A model generated the notes under the pieces. It worked only from the letters and a program-made list of their open reading frames with translations. It had not been told where the DNA came from and searched no databases. A stretch of 64,000 nucleotides of DNA, from contig JAFKFV010000010.1 in NCBI GenBank assembly GCA_017307955.1, forward strand, positions 1 through 64,000, written 5' to 3'. Positions 34,639 through 44,210 of the stretch are shown here, piece by piece. A program made the translations under genes and the position numbers. Numbering within the stretch: the first letter of the stretch is position 1; every line of letters starts with the position of its first letter. The stretch comes from Allobosea sp. GTDB lineage: Bacteria > Pseudomonadota > Alphaproteobacteria > Rhizobiales > Kaistiaceae.

Positions 34639-34849
34639 GGCAAGCTCCGGATGAACGCCAGCAAGGTGAGCCCGACGGGGATGGCTTGCAACGCGAGCGA
34701 TGTCGCAAGCGACAGGACGCCGCAGTTCGGCGCCGTCGCGCCCTTGCCAGCGGCAGGCTGAGACCCTATCGACTCCATGGGGCGCCTGAATGACCGCGGA
34801 TCGCGCGGGCGGGTGCGGAACTCCTCCGCTTGAGACTAGAAGGGGCGCG

Positions 34850-35557
34850 ATGATCAACGCCTGGCCGCGAGCGAGCAGCTGGCTCGTCCATATGCTGACG
34901 ACGAGCGGCGCCGTATTCTCGATGCTGGCGGTGCTCGCCGTCGGGCGGGGGGCGTTCGTCGAGGCCTTTCTCTGGCTTGGCGCGGCGTTGTTCGTCGACG
35001 GAATCGACGGCCCGCTCGCGCGTCTCGTGCGCGTCGAGGAGCGCGTGCCGTGGTTCGACGGCGCCATCCTCGATCTCGTCATCGACTATTCGACCTATGT
35101 CTTCATCCCGGCCCTGATCCTGGCGCGATCCGACATCCTGCCGCCGGGGTTCGGCGTCGCCGGCGCCGTCCTCGTCGTCGCCGTCGGCGCGATCTATTTC
35201 GCCGACACGCGCATGAAGACCGCCGACTACGGCTTCCGCGGCTTTCCGGCCGTCTGGAACATGGTCGTCTTCGTGCTGATGGCCTTCGACCTCAACCAGG
35301 TCTTCGCGGCGGCGATCATCGTGCTCTTCGCCGTGCTGACCTTCGCGCCGATCGAGTTCGTGCATCCGTTCCGCGTCAAGCGGCTGAGGCCGGTGACGCT
35401 CACCGTCACATTCGCGTGGGCTGCCTTCTCCATCCTCGCGCTCGCCGAGGGCATGGCGCCGTCGCTGCCGGTGCTGATCGGGCTCGGAGCGACGACGGTC
35501 TATCTGACGGTGATCGGCGCGATTCTTCAGGCAACGCGGCCGCGCTCCGCGCATTGA
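34850..35557 (+). CDS. pcs: phosphatidylcholine synthase
   Basis: The 235-residue membrane protein of the CDP-alcohol phosphatidyltransferase family has about eight hydrophobic segments. The catalytic motif is FVDGIDGPLARLV, then FDGAILDLVIDYSTYVFIP (near residues 45-85), matching the D-G-x2-D-G-x-A-R-x8-G-x3-D-x3-D signature. The following TYV and FIPAL residues are those of bacterial Pcs. It condenses choline directly with CDP-diacylglycerol to make phosphatidylcholine in the inner membrane, a trait of many plant- or host-associated alphaproteobacteria. ATG at 34850 follows AGAAGGGG. It is divergent from the YeeE genes. Confidence 0.93.
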   Translation: MINAWPRASSWLVHMLTTSGAVFSMLAVLAVGRGAFVEAFLWLGAALFVDGIDGPLARLVRVEERVPWFDGAILDLVIDYSTYVFIPALILARSDILPPGFGVAGAVLVVAVGAIYFADTRMKTADYGFRGFPAVWNMVVFVLMAFDLNQVFAAAIIVLFAVLTFAPIEFVHPFRVKRLRPVTLTVTFAWAAFSILALAEGMAPSLPVLIGLGATTVYLTVIGAILQATRPRSAH

Positions 35558-35627
35558 GCGCCGGGCGAGCCTCGGCCAAGATCGGCTCGGGACGGGCGAG
35601 CATTTCTTTCAACAACGGGGCGGCGGC

Positions 35628-36344
35628 ATGAATCTGGATCTCCTTTTCGAGGCAAGCGCCTGGGCGAGCCTTCTCACCTTGACGGCGATGGAGATCGTTC
35701 TCGGCATCGACAATATCGTCTTCATCTCGGTGCTCGTCAGCCGCCTGCCGGCGGTCGAGGCGCGGCGCGCGCGCCAGATCGGCCTCGCCCTCGCCCTCGT
35801 CTTCCGCATCCTGCTGCTCTTGATCCTCTCCTGGCTGATCGGCCTCACCGAGCCGGTCGTGACCATCTTCGGCAAGGGCCTTTCCTGGCGCGATCTCATC
35901 CTGCTGGCGGGCGGTCTCTTCCTCATCTACAAGGCCACGCACGAGATCCATCAGGGCGTCGAAGGCGGGCACCACGACACGGCTTCGGCCGTCAAGGCGA
36001 GCTTCACCGCCATCGTCGCGCAGATCATCGTCATCGACATGGTGTTCTCGGTCGATTCGATCGTCACCGCGATCGGCATGGCCGAGCATGTCGAGGTCAT
36101 GATCCTCGCCGTCATCATCGCGATGGGCGTCATGTATCTCGCCTCGGGGGCCATCGCCGGCTTCATCGAGCGGCACCCGACCACCAAGATGCTGGCGCTC
36201 GCCTTCCTGCTGATGATCGGAATCGCGCTGGTCGCCGATGGCCTCGGCTTCCACATCCCGCGCGGCTACATCTACACCGCGATGGCCTTCTCGGCCTTCG
36301 TCGAGATCCTCAACGTTTCGGCCAAGCGAAACCGCAAGGTCTGA
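35628..36344 (+). CDS. TerC-family integral membrane protein
   Basis: This 238-residue multi-pass protein has the TerC family signature: TAMEIVLGIDNIVFISVLVS near residue 15, with the Asp-Asn pair in a membrane segment, and its internal repeat QIIVIDMVFSVDSIVTAIGM near residue 125. The two repeats with acidic residues in the membrane resemble cation/metal exporters of the LysE-like superfamily. Recent work links TerC relatives to manganese export; tellurite resistance is only the historical name. It lies 70 bases after pcs on the same strand. An 11-base inverted repeat follows. Confidence 0.9.
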   Translation: MNLDLLFEASAWASLLTLTAMEIVLGIDNIVFISVLVSRLPAVEARRARQIGLALALVFRILLLLILSWLIGLTEPVVTIFGKGLSWRDLILLAGGLFLIYKATHEIHQGVEGGHHDTASAVKASFTAIVAQIIVIDMVFSVDSIVTAIGMAEHVEVMILAVIIAMGVMYLASGAIAGFIERHPTTKMLALAFLLMIGIALVADGLGFHIPRGYIYTAMAFSAFVEILNVSAKRNRKV

Positions 36345-36376
36345 GGCCGCGACCGGACGAATGAAGCGGTTCAAAA

Positions 36377-36406
36377 TCCGGCGGCTGTCGATTGCCAGCC
36401 GCCGGA
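36377..36406. other. inverted repeat after terC
   Basis: TCCGGCGGCTG and CAGCCGCCGGA form 11-base perfect arms around an 8-base loop, 32 bases after the terC stop. No T-run follows. It probably forms a hairpin in the terC message and may act as a weak terminator or stabiliser before the first MFS gene. Confidence 0.5.
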
Positions 36407-36515
36407 GCCGCCTGTAGAAGAGGCACATTCACCATCGGATTGGCGAATCCGTCAGCGACGGACTTCGGCCCCGGTCGCGCAAGCGGCTGTTTCCGCGCAT
36501 CTGGCAGTCGCAAGC

Positions 36516-37712
36516 ATGGGCCTCTCCTTCGCCTCCGCGCGCCTTATCATGGCGCTGTACTTCTTCTATTCGCTCTCCCTCTCGAACTGGATGATCCGCA
36601 TCCCAGACGTGCAGCACCGTCTAGGCCTGGAGCCGGCGGCGCTGTCGATCTGCCTGCTCGGCGTTCCGATCGGCCTCGTCTGCTCGATGGCCTTCTCCGG
36701 CATCGTCGTGGACCGGATGGGGCCGCGCAACGCGATCCGCTACGGCATCTTCTTCCTGATGATCCCGCTGCTGCTGCCGGGCTTCGCCTGGAGCCCGACG
36801 GTGCTGTTCGTCGCTCTCGTTCTGGTCGGCCTTGGCATGGGGCCGCTCGAGGTCGCGCTCAACGTCACCGCCGACCGGATCGGCACCGCGATCGGTCGCA
36901 CCGTGATGTCGCGCTGCCACGGCTTCTGGAGCCTCGGCCTGATGGCGGGCGGCGCGACGGGAACCTTCGCGGCGACGATCGGCCTCGATCCCGGCCCGCA
37001 TCTCGCCATCGCCCTTGTTGCCATCATCATCCTCGCCGAACTGCTTGCCGCGCGGCTGCCTCGCCTTGATCCGGCGCCGGCCGATCCGGATGCGCCGAAG
37101 GCGCCGATCTTCGTGCTGCCGCCGAAATCCATCGTCGCACTCTGCCTCTTCGCCTTCGGCATGCTGCTGGTGGAGGGCGCGATCACCGACTGGAGCGCGA
37201 TCTATCTGCGGGACGTGTTCGGCGCCGTCCCGCCGGTCACCGGCTTCGCCTTCACCGCCTTCGGCTTCCTGATGGCCGCCGGAAGGCTGGCGGGCGACTT
37301 CCTCTCGATGCGCTTCGGCCCCGTCGCGATGGCGCGGGTGTGCTGCGCGATCGGCGTCGCCGGCATCCTCGCCATGGTGCTGGCGCCGAGCCCGACGCTG
37401 GTCATCATCGGCGCCGCGGCGGCCGGCTTCGGCGTCTCGATCGTCTTCCCGCTCGCCGTCACGGCCGCGGCGTCGCGCGATGGCTCGTCTGCCGTCAATG
37501 TCGCGGCGCTCTCGCTCCTGTCCTTCTCGGGCTTCCTCGTCGGGCCGCCGATGATCGGCTTCGTCACCGAGTTCTTCGGGCTGCGCATCGGCCTCGCCAC
37601 GCTGCTGCTCGCGGCCGGCATGAGCCTTGCCCTGGCCGGCGAGGTGCGCGTCCGTCGCAAGGGCGCGGCGCTGCGCGCCGGCGAGACGGCGCACCAGCCG
37701 GCCGCCGCCTGA
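36516..37712 (+). CDS. major facilitator superfamily transporter (YbjJ-like), copy 1
   Basis: The 398-residue protein has twelve predicted membrane spans and the MFS loop-2/3-like motif in FSGIVVDRMGPRNAIRYG. The shared signature SRCHGFWSLGLMAGG is near residue 130, and a second-half counterpart is LAGDFLSMRFGPVAMARVC. It is closely similar in layout and motifs to the next gene. Family members are often efflux pumps; YbjJ-type proteins have no firm substrate. An in-frame shorter start at 36549 is possible, but the ATG at 36516 leaves a normal N-terminus. Confidence 0.85.
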   Translation: MGLSFASARLIMALYFFYSLSLSNWMIRIPDVQHRLGLEPAALSICLLGVPIGLVCSMAFSGIVVDRMGPRNAIRYGIFFLMIPLLLPGFAWSPTVLFVALVLVGLGMGPLEVALNVTADRIGTAIGRTVMSRCHGFWSLGLMAGGATGTFAATIGLDPGPHLAIALVAIIILAELLAARLPRLDPAPADPDAPKAPIFVLPPKSIVALCLFAFGMLLVEGAITDWSAIYLRDVFGAVPPVTGFAFTAFGFLMAAGRLAGDFLSMRFGPVAMARVCCAIGVAGILAMVLAPSPTLVIIGAAAAGFGVSIVFPLAVTAAASRDGSSAVNVAALSLLSFSGFLVGPPMIGFVTEFFGLRIGLATLLLAAGMSLALAGEVRVRRKGAALRAGETAHQPAAA

Positions 37713-37737
37713 CGCACCGGCAGCACGGACGCTTGCG

Positions 37738-38907
37738 ATGACCGATACCCGCCGCATCATGGCGATCTTCTTCATCCAGTCGATCGCGATGGGGAGCTGG
37801 TTCCCGCGCATCCCCGAGGTGCAGCAGGCGCTGGGCCTCGGGCCGGCGCAACTCGCGCTGGCGCTGCTCGGCATGCCGATCGGGCTCCTGATCACGCTGC
37901 CCTTCGCCGGCGGCTTCGTCGAGCGCGTCGGCGCGAGGGCGACCATGATCTGGGGCTTCGTCGTCTTCCTGCTGCTGGTGCCGCTGCCGGCCTTCGCCTG
38001 GAGCCTGCCGAGCCTCTTCGTGGCACTGCTCCTCGCCGGCACGGCGATCTCCGGCCTCGAACTCGGCATGAATGTCGCGGCCGATGCCATCGAGCATCGC
38101 GCCGGCCGCAAGATCATGAGCACCTGCCACGGCTTCTGGAGCCTCGGCCAGATGGCGGGCAGCCTCGTTGGCGTTGGCTTCGCGGCGCTCGCCCTTCCGC
38201 CCGGCTGGTCGCTGGCCATCGTCGCGGTGGCGCTAGTCGGGCCGGCGCTCTGGCTCGCCATCACGCTGCCGCTCGATGTCTCGGCCGAGCATGCCGAAAG
38301 CGCTCCGGCGACGAAGAGCCCGTGGTCGCTGCCGTCGAAGGCGCTGGTCGGCTTGTCGGTCTTCGTCTTCGGCGTCGCCATGGCCGAAGGCGCCGCGGCG
38401 GACTGGTCGGCGGTGTTCCTCCGTGACGTGATCGGCTCGCCGGTGGCGCTCGCCGGCTTCGGTTACACCGCCTATGCCTTCGCCATCGCAACCGGACGCT
38501 TCCTCGGCGATTACCTCTCGGCGCGGTTCGGCGCGGCGCCGCTCGCCCGCCTCTGCGGCCTGATCACCATCGGCGGCGTGCTGCTGGTGGTGACGAGCGG
38601 CGGGGCGACGCAGGCGCTGATCGGCCTCGCCGCGCTCGGTTTCGGCTGTTCCGTCGGGTTCCCGCTCGGCGTCACGGCCGCGGCGCGGCTCGGCGACCGC
38701 CCGGCGGCGGCGAATGTCGCGGTCCTGTCGCTGTTCGCGCTCTGCGGCTTCCTGGTCGGGGCGCCCATGATCGGCTTCGTGGCGGAGCATCTCGACCTGC
38801 GTTTCGGCCTCGCCATGCTGCTGCCGCCGCTCCTCGTCAGCCTCGCGCTCGCCGGCGGCTTGCGCCCGCGCCACGCGGCTGGTGAACTCGCATCCGCCGG
38901 TGCCTGA
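37738..38907 (+). CDS. major facilitator superfamily transporter (YbjJ-like), copy 2
   Basis: The 389-residue, twelve-span protein is a paralogue of the preceding gene: WFPRIPEVQQALGLGPAQLA corresponds to the first copy's WMIRIPDVQHRLGLEPAALS, and STCHGFWSLGQMAGS to its SRCHGFWSLGLMAGG. The ATG at 37738 is 25 bases after the first copy. A frame extending to 37627 overlaps that gene and is not credible. The pair probably arose by tandem duplication and may have different substrates; neither can be named from sequence. Confidence 0.86.
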   Translation: MTDTRRIMAIFFIQSIAMGSWFPRIPEVQQALGLGPAQLALALLGMPIGLLITLPFAGGFVERVGARATMIWGFVVFLLLVPLPAFAWSLPSLFVALLLAGTAISGLELGMNVAADAIEHRAGRKIMSTCHGFWSLGQMAGSLVGVGFAALALPPGWSLAIVAVALVGPALWLAITLPLDVSAEHAESAPATKSPWSLPSKALVGLSVFVFGVAMAEGAAADWSAVFLRDVIGSPVALAGFGYTAYAFAIATGRFLGDYLSARFGAAPLARLCGLITIGGVLLVVTSGGATQALIGLAALGFGCSVGFPLGVTAAARLGDRPAAANVAVLSLFALCGFLVGAPMIGFVAEHLDLRFGLAMLLPPLLVSLALAGGLRPRHAAGELASAGA

Positions 38908-38935
38908 CCGCACCGGCCCGTCAGGGAGGTGACCG

Positions 38936-39925
38936 ATGTCCGGTTCGACGATCCACGCCATTCGCGTCCATGAACAGGGCGGGGCCGACAAGCTCCGCTT
39001 CGAGCCGGTCGATGTCGGTGCGCCGGGCAAGGGCGAGGCGCGCATCCGGCAGACCGCCATCGGCCTCAATTTCATCGACGTCTATCACCGTTCGGGCCTG
39101 TATCCGCCGCCGCAGCCGCTGCCCTTCATACCGGGCTCGGAGGGCGTCGGCATCGTCGAGGCGGTGGGCGAGGGCGTGGAGGCGGTGAAGGTCGGCGACC
39201 GCGTCGGCTATGCCGGCCCGACGGGCGCCTATGCCGAGGCGCGGCTGGTGCCTGCCGACCGGCTAGTCGCCATTCCCGACGGGATCGACGACGCCACCGC
39301 CGCGTCGGTGCTGCTGAAGGGGCTCACCGCCCGCTATCTGCTGCGCCAGACCTATGTCGTCGGGCCGGAGACGGTGCTGCTCTTCCACGCCGCGGCCGGC
39401 GGCGTCGGCTCGATCGCGGTCCAATGGGCTTCGGCCCTTGGTGCGACGGTGATCGGGACGGCCGGCGGGCCGGAAAAGGTCGAGCGGGCGCGGAAGCTCG
39501 GCTGCGACCATGTCATCGACTACCGGACGGAGGATTTCGTCGCGCGGGTCGGCGAGATCACCAAGGGCGCGAAATGCGACGTGGTCTACGACTCGGTCGG
39601 CAAGGACACCTTCCCGGCTTCGCTCGACTGCATCAAGCCGCGCGGCCTCTTCGTGTCGTTCGGCAATTCCTCCGGCGCGGTCGAGGCGTTCGAGATCAAC
39701 CTGCTGCAGCGGAAGGGCTCGCTCTACGCGACGCGGCCGACGCTTGGGAATTATGTGAGCAAGCGGGCCGAACTTGTTGAAGCCGCTGACGATCTCTTCT
39801 CGATGATCACGTCGGGCGCGATACGGGTCGACGCGCCGCAGACTTTTGCGCTTGCCGAGGTGGGCGCCGCGCAGACGGCGCTGGAGGAGCGCCGCACGCA
39901 TGGTTCGGTCGTCCTCATTCCCTGA
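38936..39925 (+). CDS. NADPH:quinone oxidoreductase (zeta-crystallin-like MDR)
   Basis: The 329-residue protein is a medium-chain dehydrogenase/reductase of the quinone oxidoreductase class. It has the N-terminal GroES-like domain (GLNFIDVYHRSGLYPPPQPL, PGSEGVGIVEAVGEGV), the Rossmann NADPH motif LFHAAAGGVGSIAVQWASAL near residue 145, and the late RPTLGNYV stretch typical of Qor. No zinc ligands are seen, as expected for this subgroup. It reduces quinones or enals with NADPH in the cytoplasm. GGGAGG lies seven bases before the ATG. It follows the MFS pair by 28 bases. Confidence 0.92.
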   Translation: MSGSTIHAIRVHEQGGADKLRFEPVDVGAPGKGEARIRQTAIGLNFIDVYHRSGLYPPPQPLPFIPGSEGVGIVEAVGEGVEAVKVGDRVGYAGPTGAYAEARLVPADRLVAIPDGIDDATAASVLLKGLTARYLLRQTYVVGPETVLLFHAAAGGVGSIAVQWASALGATVIGTAGGPEKVERARKLGCDHVIDYRTEDFVARVGEITKGAKCDVVYDSVGKDTFPASLDCIKPRGLFVSFGNSSGAVEAFEINLLQRKGSLYATRPTLGNYVSKRAELVEAADDLFSMITSGAIRVDAPQTFALAEVGAAQTALEERRTHGSVVLIP

Positions 39926-40006
39926 CCGTTGATACCCCCGGCGGGACGTTCTGCCGCCATTGCGTGCAGCGCGGAATTGATTGTACGATTTGATTAAGCC
40001 TTGTGC

Positions 40007-40028
40007 AGCCAGTCCGTATGGTCTGGCT
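40007..40028. promoter_or_regulatory. imperfect palindrome upstream of the purine operon
   Basis: AGCCAG and CTGGCT, with inner CC/GG pairs around GTAT, form a dyad 37 bases before the 5-hydroxyisourate hydrolase ATG. It sits in the short AT-richer gap where the promoter of the purine block should lie and could be an operator or a 5' hairpin. No known purine regulator consensus was recognised. Confidence 0.3.
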
Positions 40029-40064
40029 GGGCGGGCCTTGGCAGATCGTGTGATGGGAGTTCGA

Positions 40065-40415
40065 ATGGGCCGCCTGACGACGCATGTTCTGGACACGGCG
40101 GCCGGACGGCCCGCGGCGGGGCTCACGATCGAACTCTACCGCCTCGGCGACGGCGCCACGCTCCTGAAGAGCGTCGTGACCAATGGCGACGGGCGGGTCG
40201 ATGGGCCGCTGCTGGAGGGCGAGGCCTTCACGGCGGGGACCTATCAACTCGTCTTCCATGCCGGCGACTATCTGAGGGCCGGCGGCGTCTCGATCCCCGA
40301 GCCGGCCTTCCTCGATGTCATCCCGATCCGGTTCGGCATCGCGGCCGCCGACCAGCATTATCACGTGCCGCTGCTCATCTCGCCTTACGGCTATTCAACC
40401 TATCGCGGCAGCTGA
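40065..40415 (+). CDS. uraH: 5-hydroxyisourate hydrolase (transthyretin-like)
   Basis: The 116-residue protein has the three HIUase motifs: [17 protein letters not shown] at the N-terminus (active-site His), the RVDGPL core, and the C-terminal [19 protein letters not shown], whose YRGS ending separates HIUases from transthyretin. It hydrolyses 5-hydroxyisourate, the product of urate oxidation, to OHCU in the cytoplasm. The ATG at 40065 has GGGAG five bases upstream; another ATG at 40053 is less well spaced. It starts the purine block, five bases before xdhA. Confidence 0.95.
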   Translation: MGRLTTHVLDTAAGRPAAGLTIELYRLGDGATLLKSVVTNGDGRVDGPLLEGEAFTAGTYQLVFHAGDYLRAGGVSIPEPAFLDVIPIRFGIAAADQHYHVPLLISPYGYSTYRGS

Positions 40416-40420
40416 TCCCC

Positions 40421-41902
40421 ATGCGCGACACCATCCGTTTCGTCCGCCGCGGCCGTATCGTCGAGATCGGCGATTTCGACCCGATGGCGCTGCTGATCGA
40501 CCATCTGCGGCTCACCGAAGGCGCCAAGGGCACCAAGGAAGGCTGCGGCGAGGGCGATTGCGGCGCCTGCACGGTCGCGATCGGTCGCCGTCGTGGCGAT
40601 GAGATCGTCTATGAACCGGTCAATTCCTGCATCCAGTTGCTCGGCATGGTCGACGGCACCGAGATCGTGACGGTCGAGGACCTCGCCGCCGATGGCCGGC
40701 TGCATCCGATCCAGCAGGCGATGGTGGACCGGCACGGCTCGCAATGCGGCTTCTGCACGCCGGGCTTCGTGATGAGCCTCTTCGCCATGTTCCACAATAC
40801 GGACGGGCCGACGACGCGCGGCGAGGTCAATGACTGGATCGCCGGCAATCTCTGCCGCTGCACCGGTTATCGCCCGATTGTCGACGCGGCGATCGAGGCC
40901 TCGGCCGCGCCGCGCGACGACGCCTTCCACCGCGGCGCCGCGGACACGGCCGGCGTGCTGCAGTTCCTCGCCGACGACCGCGACCTCTTCATCGGCGACG
41001 ACGAGCGCTTCTTCGCGGCGCCCGCCAGCATCGAGGCTCTGGCTGCGCTCTACCAGCAGCACCCGACCGCCGTGATCGTCGCCGGCGCGACCGATGTCGG
41101 CCTCTGGATCACCAAACAGCTGCGCGACATCCCGAAGATCATCCATATCGGCCGCGTCGCCGGCATGAACCGGATCGAGGATACCGGCCGCGAGATCCTG
41201 ATCGGCGCGACAGCGAGCTTCGCCGCGGCAGAGCCCCATATGCGCTCGATCGATGCCGATCTCGGCGAACTCTTCCGCCGCATCGGCTCCAAGCAAGTGC
41301 GCGCGTCCGGCACGGTCGGCGGTAATGTCGCGAACGGCTCGCCGATCGGCGACTCGCCGCCGGCGTTGATCGCCCTCGGCGCGACGATGGAGCTCCGGCG
41401 TGGCGACCGCTCGCGGGTGATCCCGCTGGAAGACTTCTTCATCGACTATGGCAAGCAGAACCGCGCGACGGGCGAGTTCGTCACCGGCCTGCTGGTGCCG
41501 CGGCTGCGCGAGGACCAGATCTTCCGCTGCTACAAAGTGACCAAGCGCTTCGACCAGGACATTTCCGCGGTCATGGGCGCGTTCCGCTTCACGATCGACG
41601 CCGACGGGGTGATCCGCGAAGCGCGCATCGCCTATGGCGGCATGGCGGGAACGCCGAAGCGCGCCAAGGGCGCGGAGGCCGCGCTCCTCGGTACCGCCAT
41701 CGCCGACTCGGCCGCGTGGTCGCGTGCCTTCGCGGCGCTGCGCTCCGATTTCAGTCCGCTCGACGATCACCGCGCCAGCGCGGCCTATCGCGCCGACACC
41801 GCGCAGGCGCTGCTCGGCAAGGCGCTGCTCGAAGCGGCCGGAACGCCGACGCAGCGCACGCGTCTCGTCGGCCAGCGCGAGGAGGCCGTCCATGCCGGCT
41901 GA
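40421..41902 (+). CDS. xdhA: xanthine dehydrogenase small subunit (2Fe-2S and FAD)
   Basis: The 493-residue protein has both iron-sulfur modules: the plant-type cluster (CGEGDCGACTVAIG, near residues 42-56) and the second cluster (CGFCTPGFVMS and CRCTGYRPI, near 108-150). The FAD domain follows from about residue 190, with VIVAGATDVGLWITKQ and SGTVGGNVANGSPIGD, and a CO-dehydrogenase-type C-terminal domain. It passes electrons from the molybdenum subunit to NAD+ via FAD. I begin at the ATG at 40421; the longer frame overlaps uraH. It overlaps xdhB by 11 bases. Confidence 0.96.
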   Translation: MRDTIRFVRRGRIVEIGDFDPMALLIDHLRLTEGAKGTKEGCGEGDCGACTVAIGRRRGDEIVYEPVNSCIQLLGMVDGTEIVTVEDLAADGRLHPIQQAMVDRHGSQCGFCTPGFVMSLFAMFHNTDGPTTRGEVNDWIAGNLCRCTGYRPIVDAAIEASAAPRDDAFHRGAADTAGVLQFLADDRDLFIGDDERFFAAPASIEALAALYQQHPTAVIVAGATDVGLWITKQLRDIPKIIHIGRVAGMNRIEDTGREILIGATASFAAAEPHMRSIDADLGELFRRIGSKQVRASGTVGGNVANGSPIGDSPPALIALGATMELRRGDRSRVIPLEDFFIDYGKQNRATGEFVTGLLVPRLREDQIFRCYKVTKRFDQDISAVMGAFRFTIDADGVIREARIAYGGMAGTPKRAKGAEAALLGTAIADSAAWSRAFAALRSDFSPLDDHRASAAYRADTAQALLGKALLEAAGTPTQRTRLVGQREEAVHAG

Positions 41903-44210
41903 GACCATGCGCCCCGAGGCCGAGCTGCAGGTCGTCCGCAAGCCACTGCCGCATGACAGCGCGCCGCGCCACGTCACCGGGACAGCAGCCTATATCGACG
42001 ATATCCGCGAGCCGTCGGGAACGCTGCATCTCGCGCCCGGCTATGCGCCGATCGCCAGCGGGCGGATCATCTCCGTCGATCTTTCGGCCGTTCGGGCCGC
42101 GCCCGGCGTTGTCACGGTTCTGACCGGGGAGGATATCCCCGGCGCCAACGACATCTCGCCCAAGCAGATCGGCGATGATCCGGCGCTCGCCACCGACGAG
42201 GTGCGCTTCCACGGCCAGGTGGTCTTCGCCGTCGTGGCGAAGACCCGCGACGCGGAGCGACGCGCGGCCAAGAAAGCCAAGTTCGTGACCGAGGCCGCGA
42301 CGCCGATCATCGACGTCGCCGAGGCGACGGACAAGGTTCTCGCCGACTATGCCTTCGTGCAGGGCGATCCCGACGCGGCGGTGGCGGCGGCGCCGGTCTC
42401 CTTCGAGGACGAGTTCCGCATCGGCGGACAGGAGCATTTCTACCTCGAGGGTCAGATCTCGCTCGCCATTCCGGGCGAGGCCGGCGAAATCCTGGTGCAT
42501 GCCTCGACGCAGCATCCGAGCGAGGTGCAGCATGTCGTGGCGCATGCGCTGCATATCCCCTCCAGCGCCGTGACGGTCGAGATTCGCCGCATGGGCGGCG
42601 GCTTCGGCGGCAAGGAGAGCCAGGCAACGCAATGGGCGGTGCTCGCCGCTCTGGCGGCGGTGAAGACCGGCCAGCCCTGCAAGTTCCGGCTCGACCGCGA
42701 CGACGACATGATCATGACCGGCAAGCGGCACGATTTCCGCGTGCGCTACCGCGTCGGCCATGACGAGAACGGCCTCCTGCAGGGCGTCGACGTGGCGCTC
42801 GATGCGCGCTGCGGTCATTCGGAAGACCTCAGCATGGGCGTCGTCGACCGGACGATGTTCCATTCCGACAATTCCTACTTCTATCCGAACTGCCGGGTGC
42901 TGACGCGACGCTTCCGCACCAATACCTGCTCCAACACCGCCTATCGCGGCTTCGGCGGACCGCAGGGCATGGTGTTCGCCGAGCGGATGATGGACCAGGT
43001 CGCCTATCGGCTCGGCAAGGACCCGCTCGAGGTCCGCAAAGCCAATTTCTACGGCGGCCGCGGGCGTGATCGCACGCCCTACGGCCAGCAGGTCACGGAC
43101 AATCTCCTGCACGAGCTGGTCGTCGAGCTCGAGAAGGATTGCGGTTATTGGGAGCGCCGGGCCGAGATCGCCGCCTGGAACGCGTCGAGCCGCATCCTGA
43201 AGCGCGGGCTGGCGCTGACGCCGATCAAGTTCGGCATCTCCTTCACGCTGATGCCGCTCAACCAGGCCGGCGCGCTCGTCCATCTCTATCGCGACGGCTC
43301 GGTTCATCTGAACCATGGCGGCACGGAGATGGGGCAGGGCCTCTTCCTCAAGGTGGCGCAGGTCGTCGCGGAGGAATTCGGCGTCGACATGGGCAAGGTC
43401 GCGATCACCGCGACCCGCACCGACAAGGTGCCGAACACCTCGCCCACCGCCGCCTCGTCGGGCACCGATCTCAACGCCATGGCGGCGCTCGTCGCCTGCA
43501 ACGAGATCAAGGACCGTCTCTACGCCTTCATCGAGCAGAAATGGCGCGTGCGCCGCGACAAGGTGAATTTCCGCGACAATCGTGTGTTCTTCGACAACCA
43601 GTCGATGAGCCTCGCCGAACTTGCCAATGCCGCCTACAACGAGCGCATCTCGCTGTCCTCCGCAGCGCATTACCGCACGCCGATCATCTCCTGGAACCGC
43701 GACAAGGCCGAGGGTCGCCCGTTCTACTATTTCGCCTATGGCGCCTCCTGCTCGGAGGTGACGATCGACACCATGACCGGCGAGATGCGGGTCGATCGGG
43801 TCGACGTGCTGCACGATGTCGGCAAGTCGCTCAATCCGGCGATCGATATCGGCCAGATCGAGGGCGGCTTCGTGCAGGGCATGGGCTGGCTGACGACGGA
43901 AGAACTCGTCTGGGACAAGCAGGGCCGGCTGCGGACGCATGCGCCCTCGACCTACAAGATCCCCACCGCCTCCGACGTGCCCGAGCATTTCGTCGTCAAG
44001 CTGTTCCAGTCCGACGGCGCGCGCGAGAAGACGATCTACCGCTCCAAGGCGGTCGGCGAGCCGCCGCTGATGCTGCCGATCTCGGTCTGGTGCGCGATCG
44101 CCAATGCTGTCGCCAGCGTCAGGCCCGGCGCCGTGCCGCAACTCGACGCGCCGGCGACGCCCGAGGCGATCCTCAAGGCGGTGCGGAGAGCTCTGTCCGG
44201 GGACGCCTGA
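41892..44210 (+). CDS. xdhB: xanthine dehydrogenase large subunit (molybdopterin-binding)
   Basis: The 772-residue protein shows the molybdenum-hydroxylase features in order: the hammerhead domain with GTAAYIDDIREP, GGGFGGKESQATQW near residue 235, NTAYRGFGGPQGMV near 345, GTEMGQGLFLKVAQV near 475, SSGTDLNAMAAL near 515, and the catalytic glutamate in SKAVGEPPLMLP near 720. It hydroxylates hypoxanthine and xanthine to urate. The ATG at 41892 is set by GAGGAGG six bases upstream, inside the end of xdhA. A frame reaching 41634 is an xdhA shadow. It forms a heterotetramer with XdhA. Confidence 0.96.
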   Translation: MPAETMRPEAELQVVRKPLPHDSAPRHVTGTAAYIDDIREPSGTLHLAPGYAPIASGRIISVDLSAVRAAPGVVTVLTGEDIPGANDISPKQIGDDPALATDEVRFHGQVVFAVVAKTRDAERRAAKKAKFVTEAATPIIDVAEATDKVLADYAFVQGDPDAAVAAAPVSFEDEFRIGGQEHFYLEGQISLAIPGEAGEILVHASTQHPSEVQHVVAHALHIPSSAVTVEIRRMGGGFGGKESQATQWAVLAALAAVKTGQPCKFRLDRDDDMIMTGKRHDFRVRYRVGHDENGLLQGVDVALDARCGHSEDLSMGVVDRTMFHSDNSYFYPNCRVLTRRFRTNTCSNTAYRGFGGPQGMVFAERMMDQVAYRLGKDPLEVRKANFYGGRGRDRTPYGQQVTDNLLHELVVELEKDCGYWERRAEIAAWNASSRILKRGLALTPIKFGISFTLMPLNQAGALVHLYRDGSVHLNHGGTEMGQGLFLKVAQVVAEEFGVDMGKVAITATRTDKVPNTSPTAASSGTDLNAMAALVACNEIKDRLYAFIEQKWRVRRDKVNFRDNRVFFDNQSMSLAELANAAYNERISLSSAAHYRTPIISWNRDKAEGRPFYYFAYGASCSEVTIDTMTGEMRVDRVDVLHDVGKSLNPAIDIGQIEGGFVQGMGWLTTEELVWDKQGRLRTHAPSTYKIPTASDVPEHFVVKLFQSDGAREKTIYRSKAVGEPPLMLPISVWCAIANAVASVRPGAVPQLDAPATPEAILKAVRRALSGDA

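Noticed and set aside
35628..36344. Tellurite resistance function for the TerC-family gene
   Set aside because: No other ter genes are present; the family name is historical, and metal export is the more supported role.
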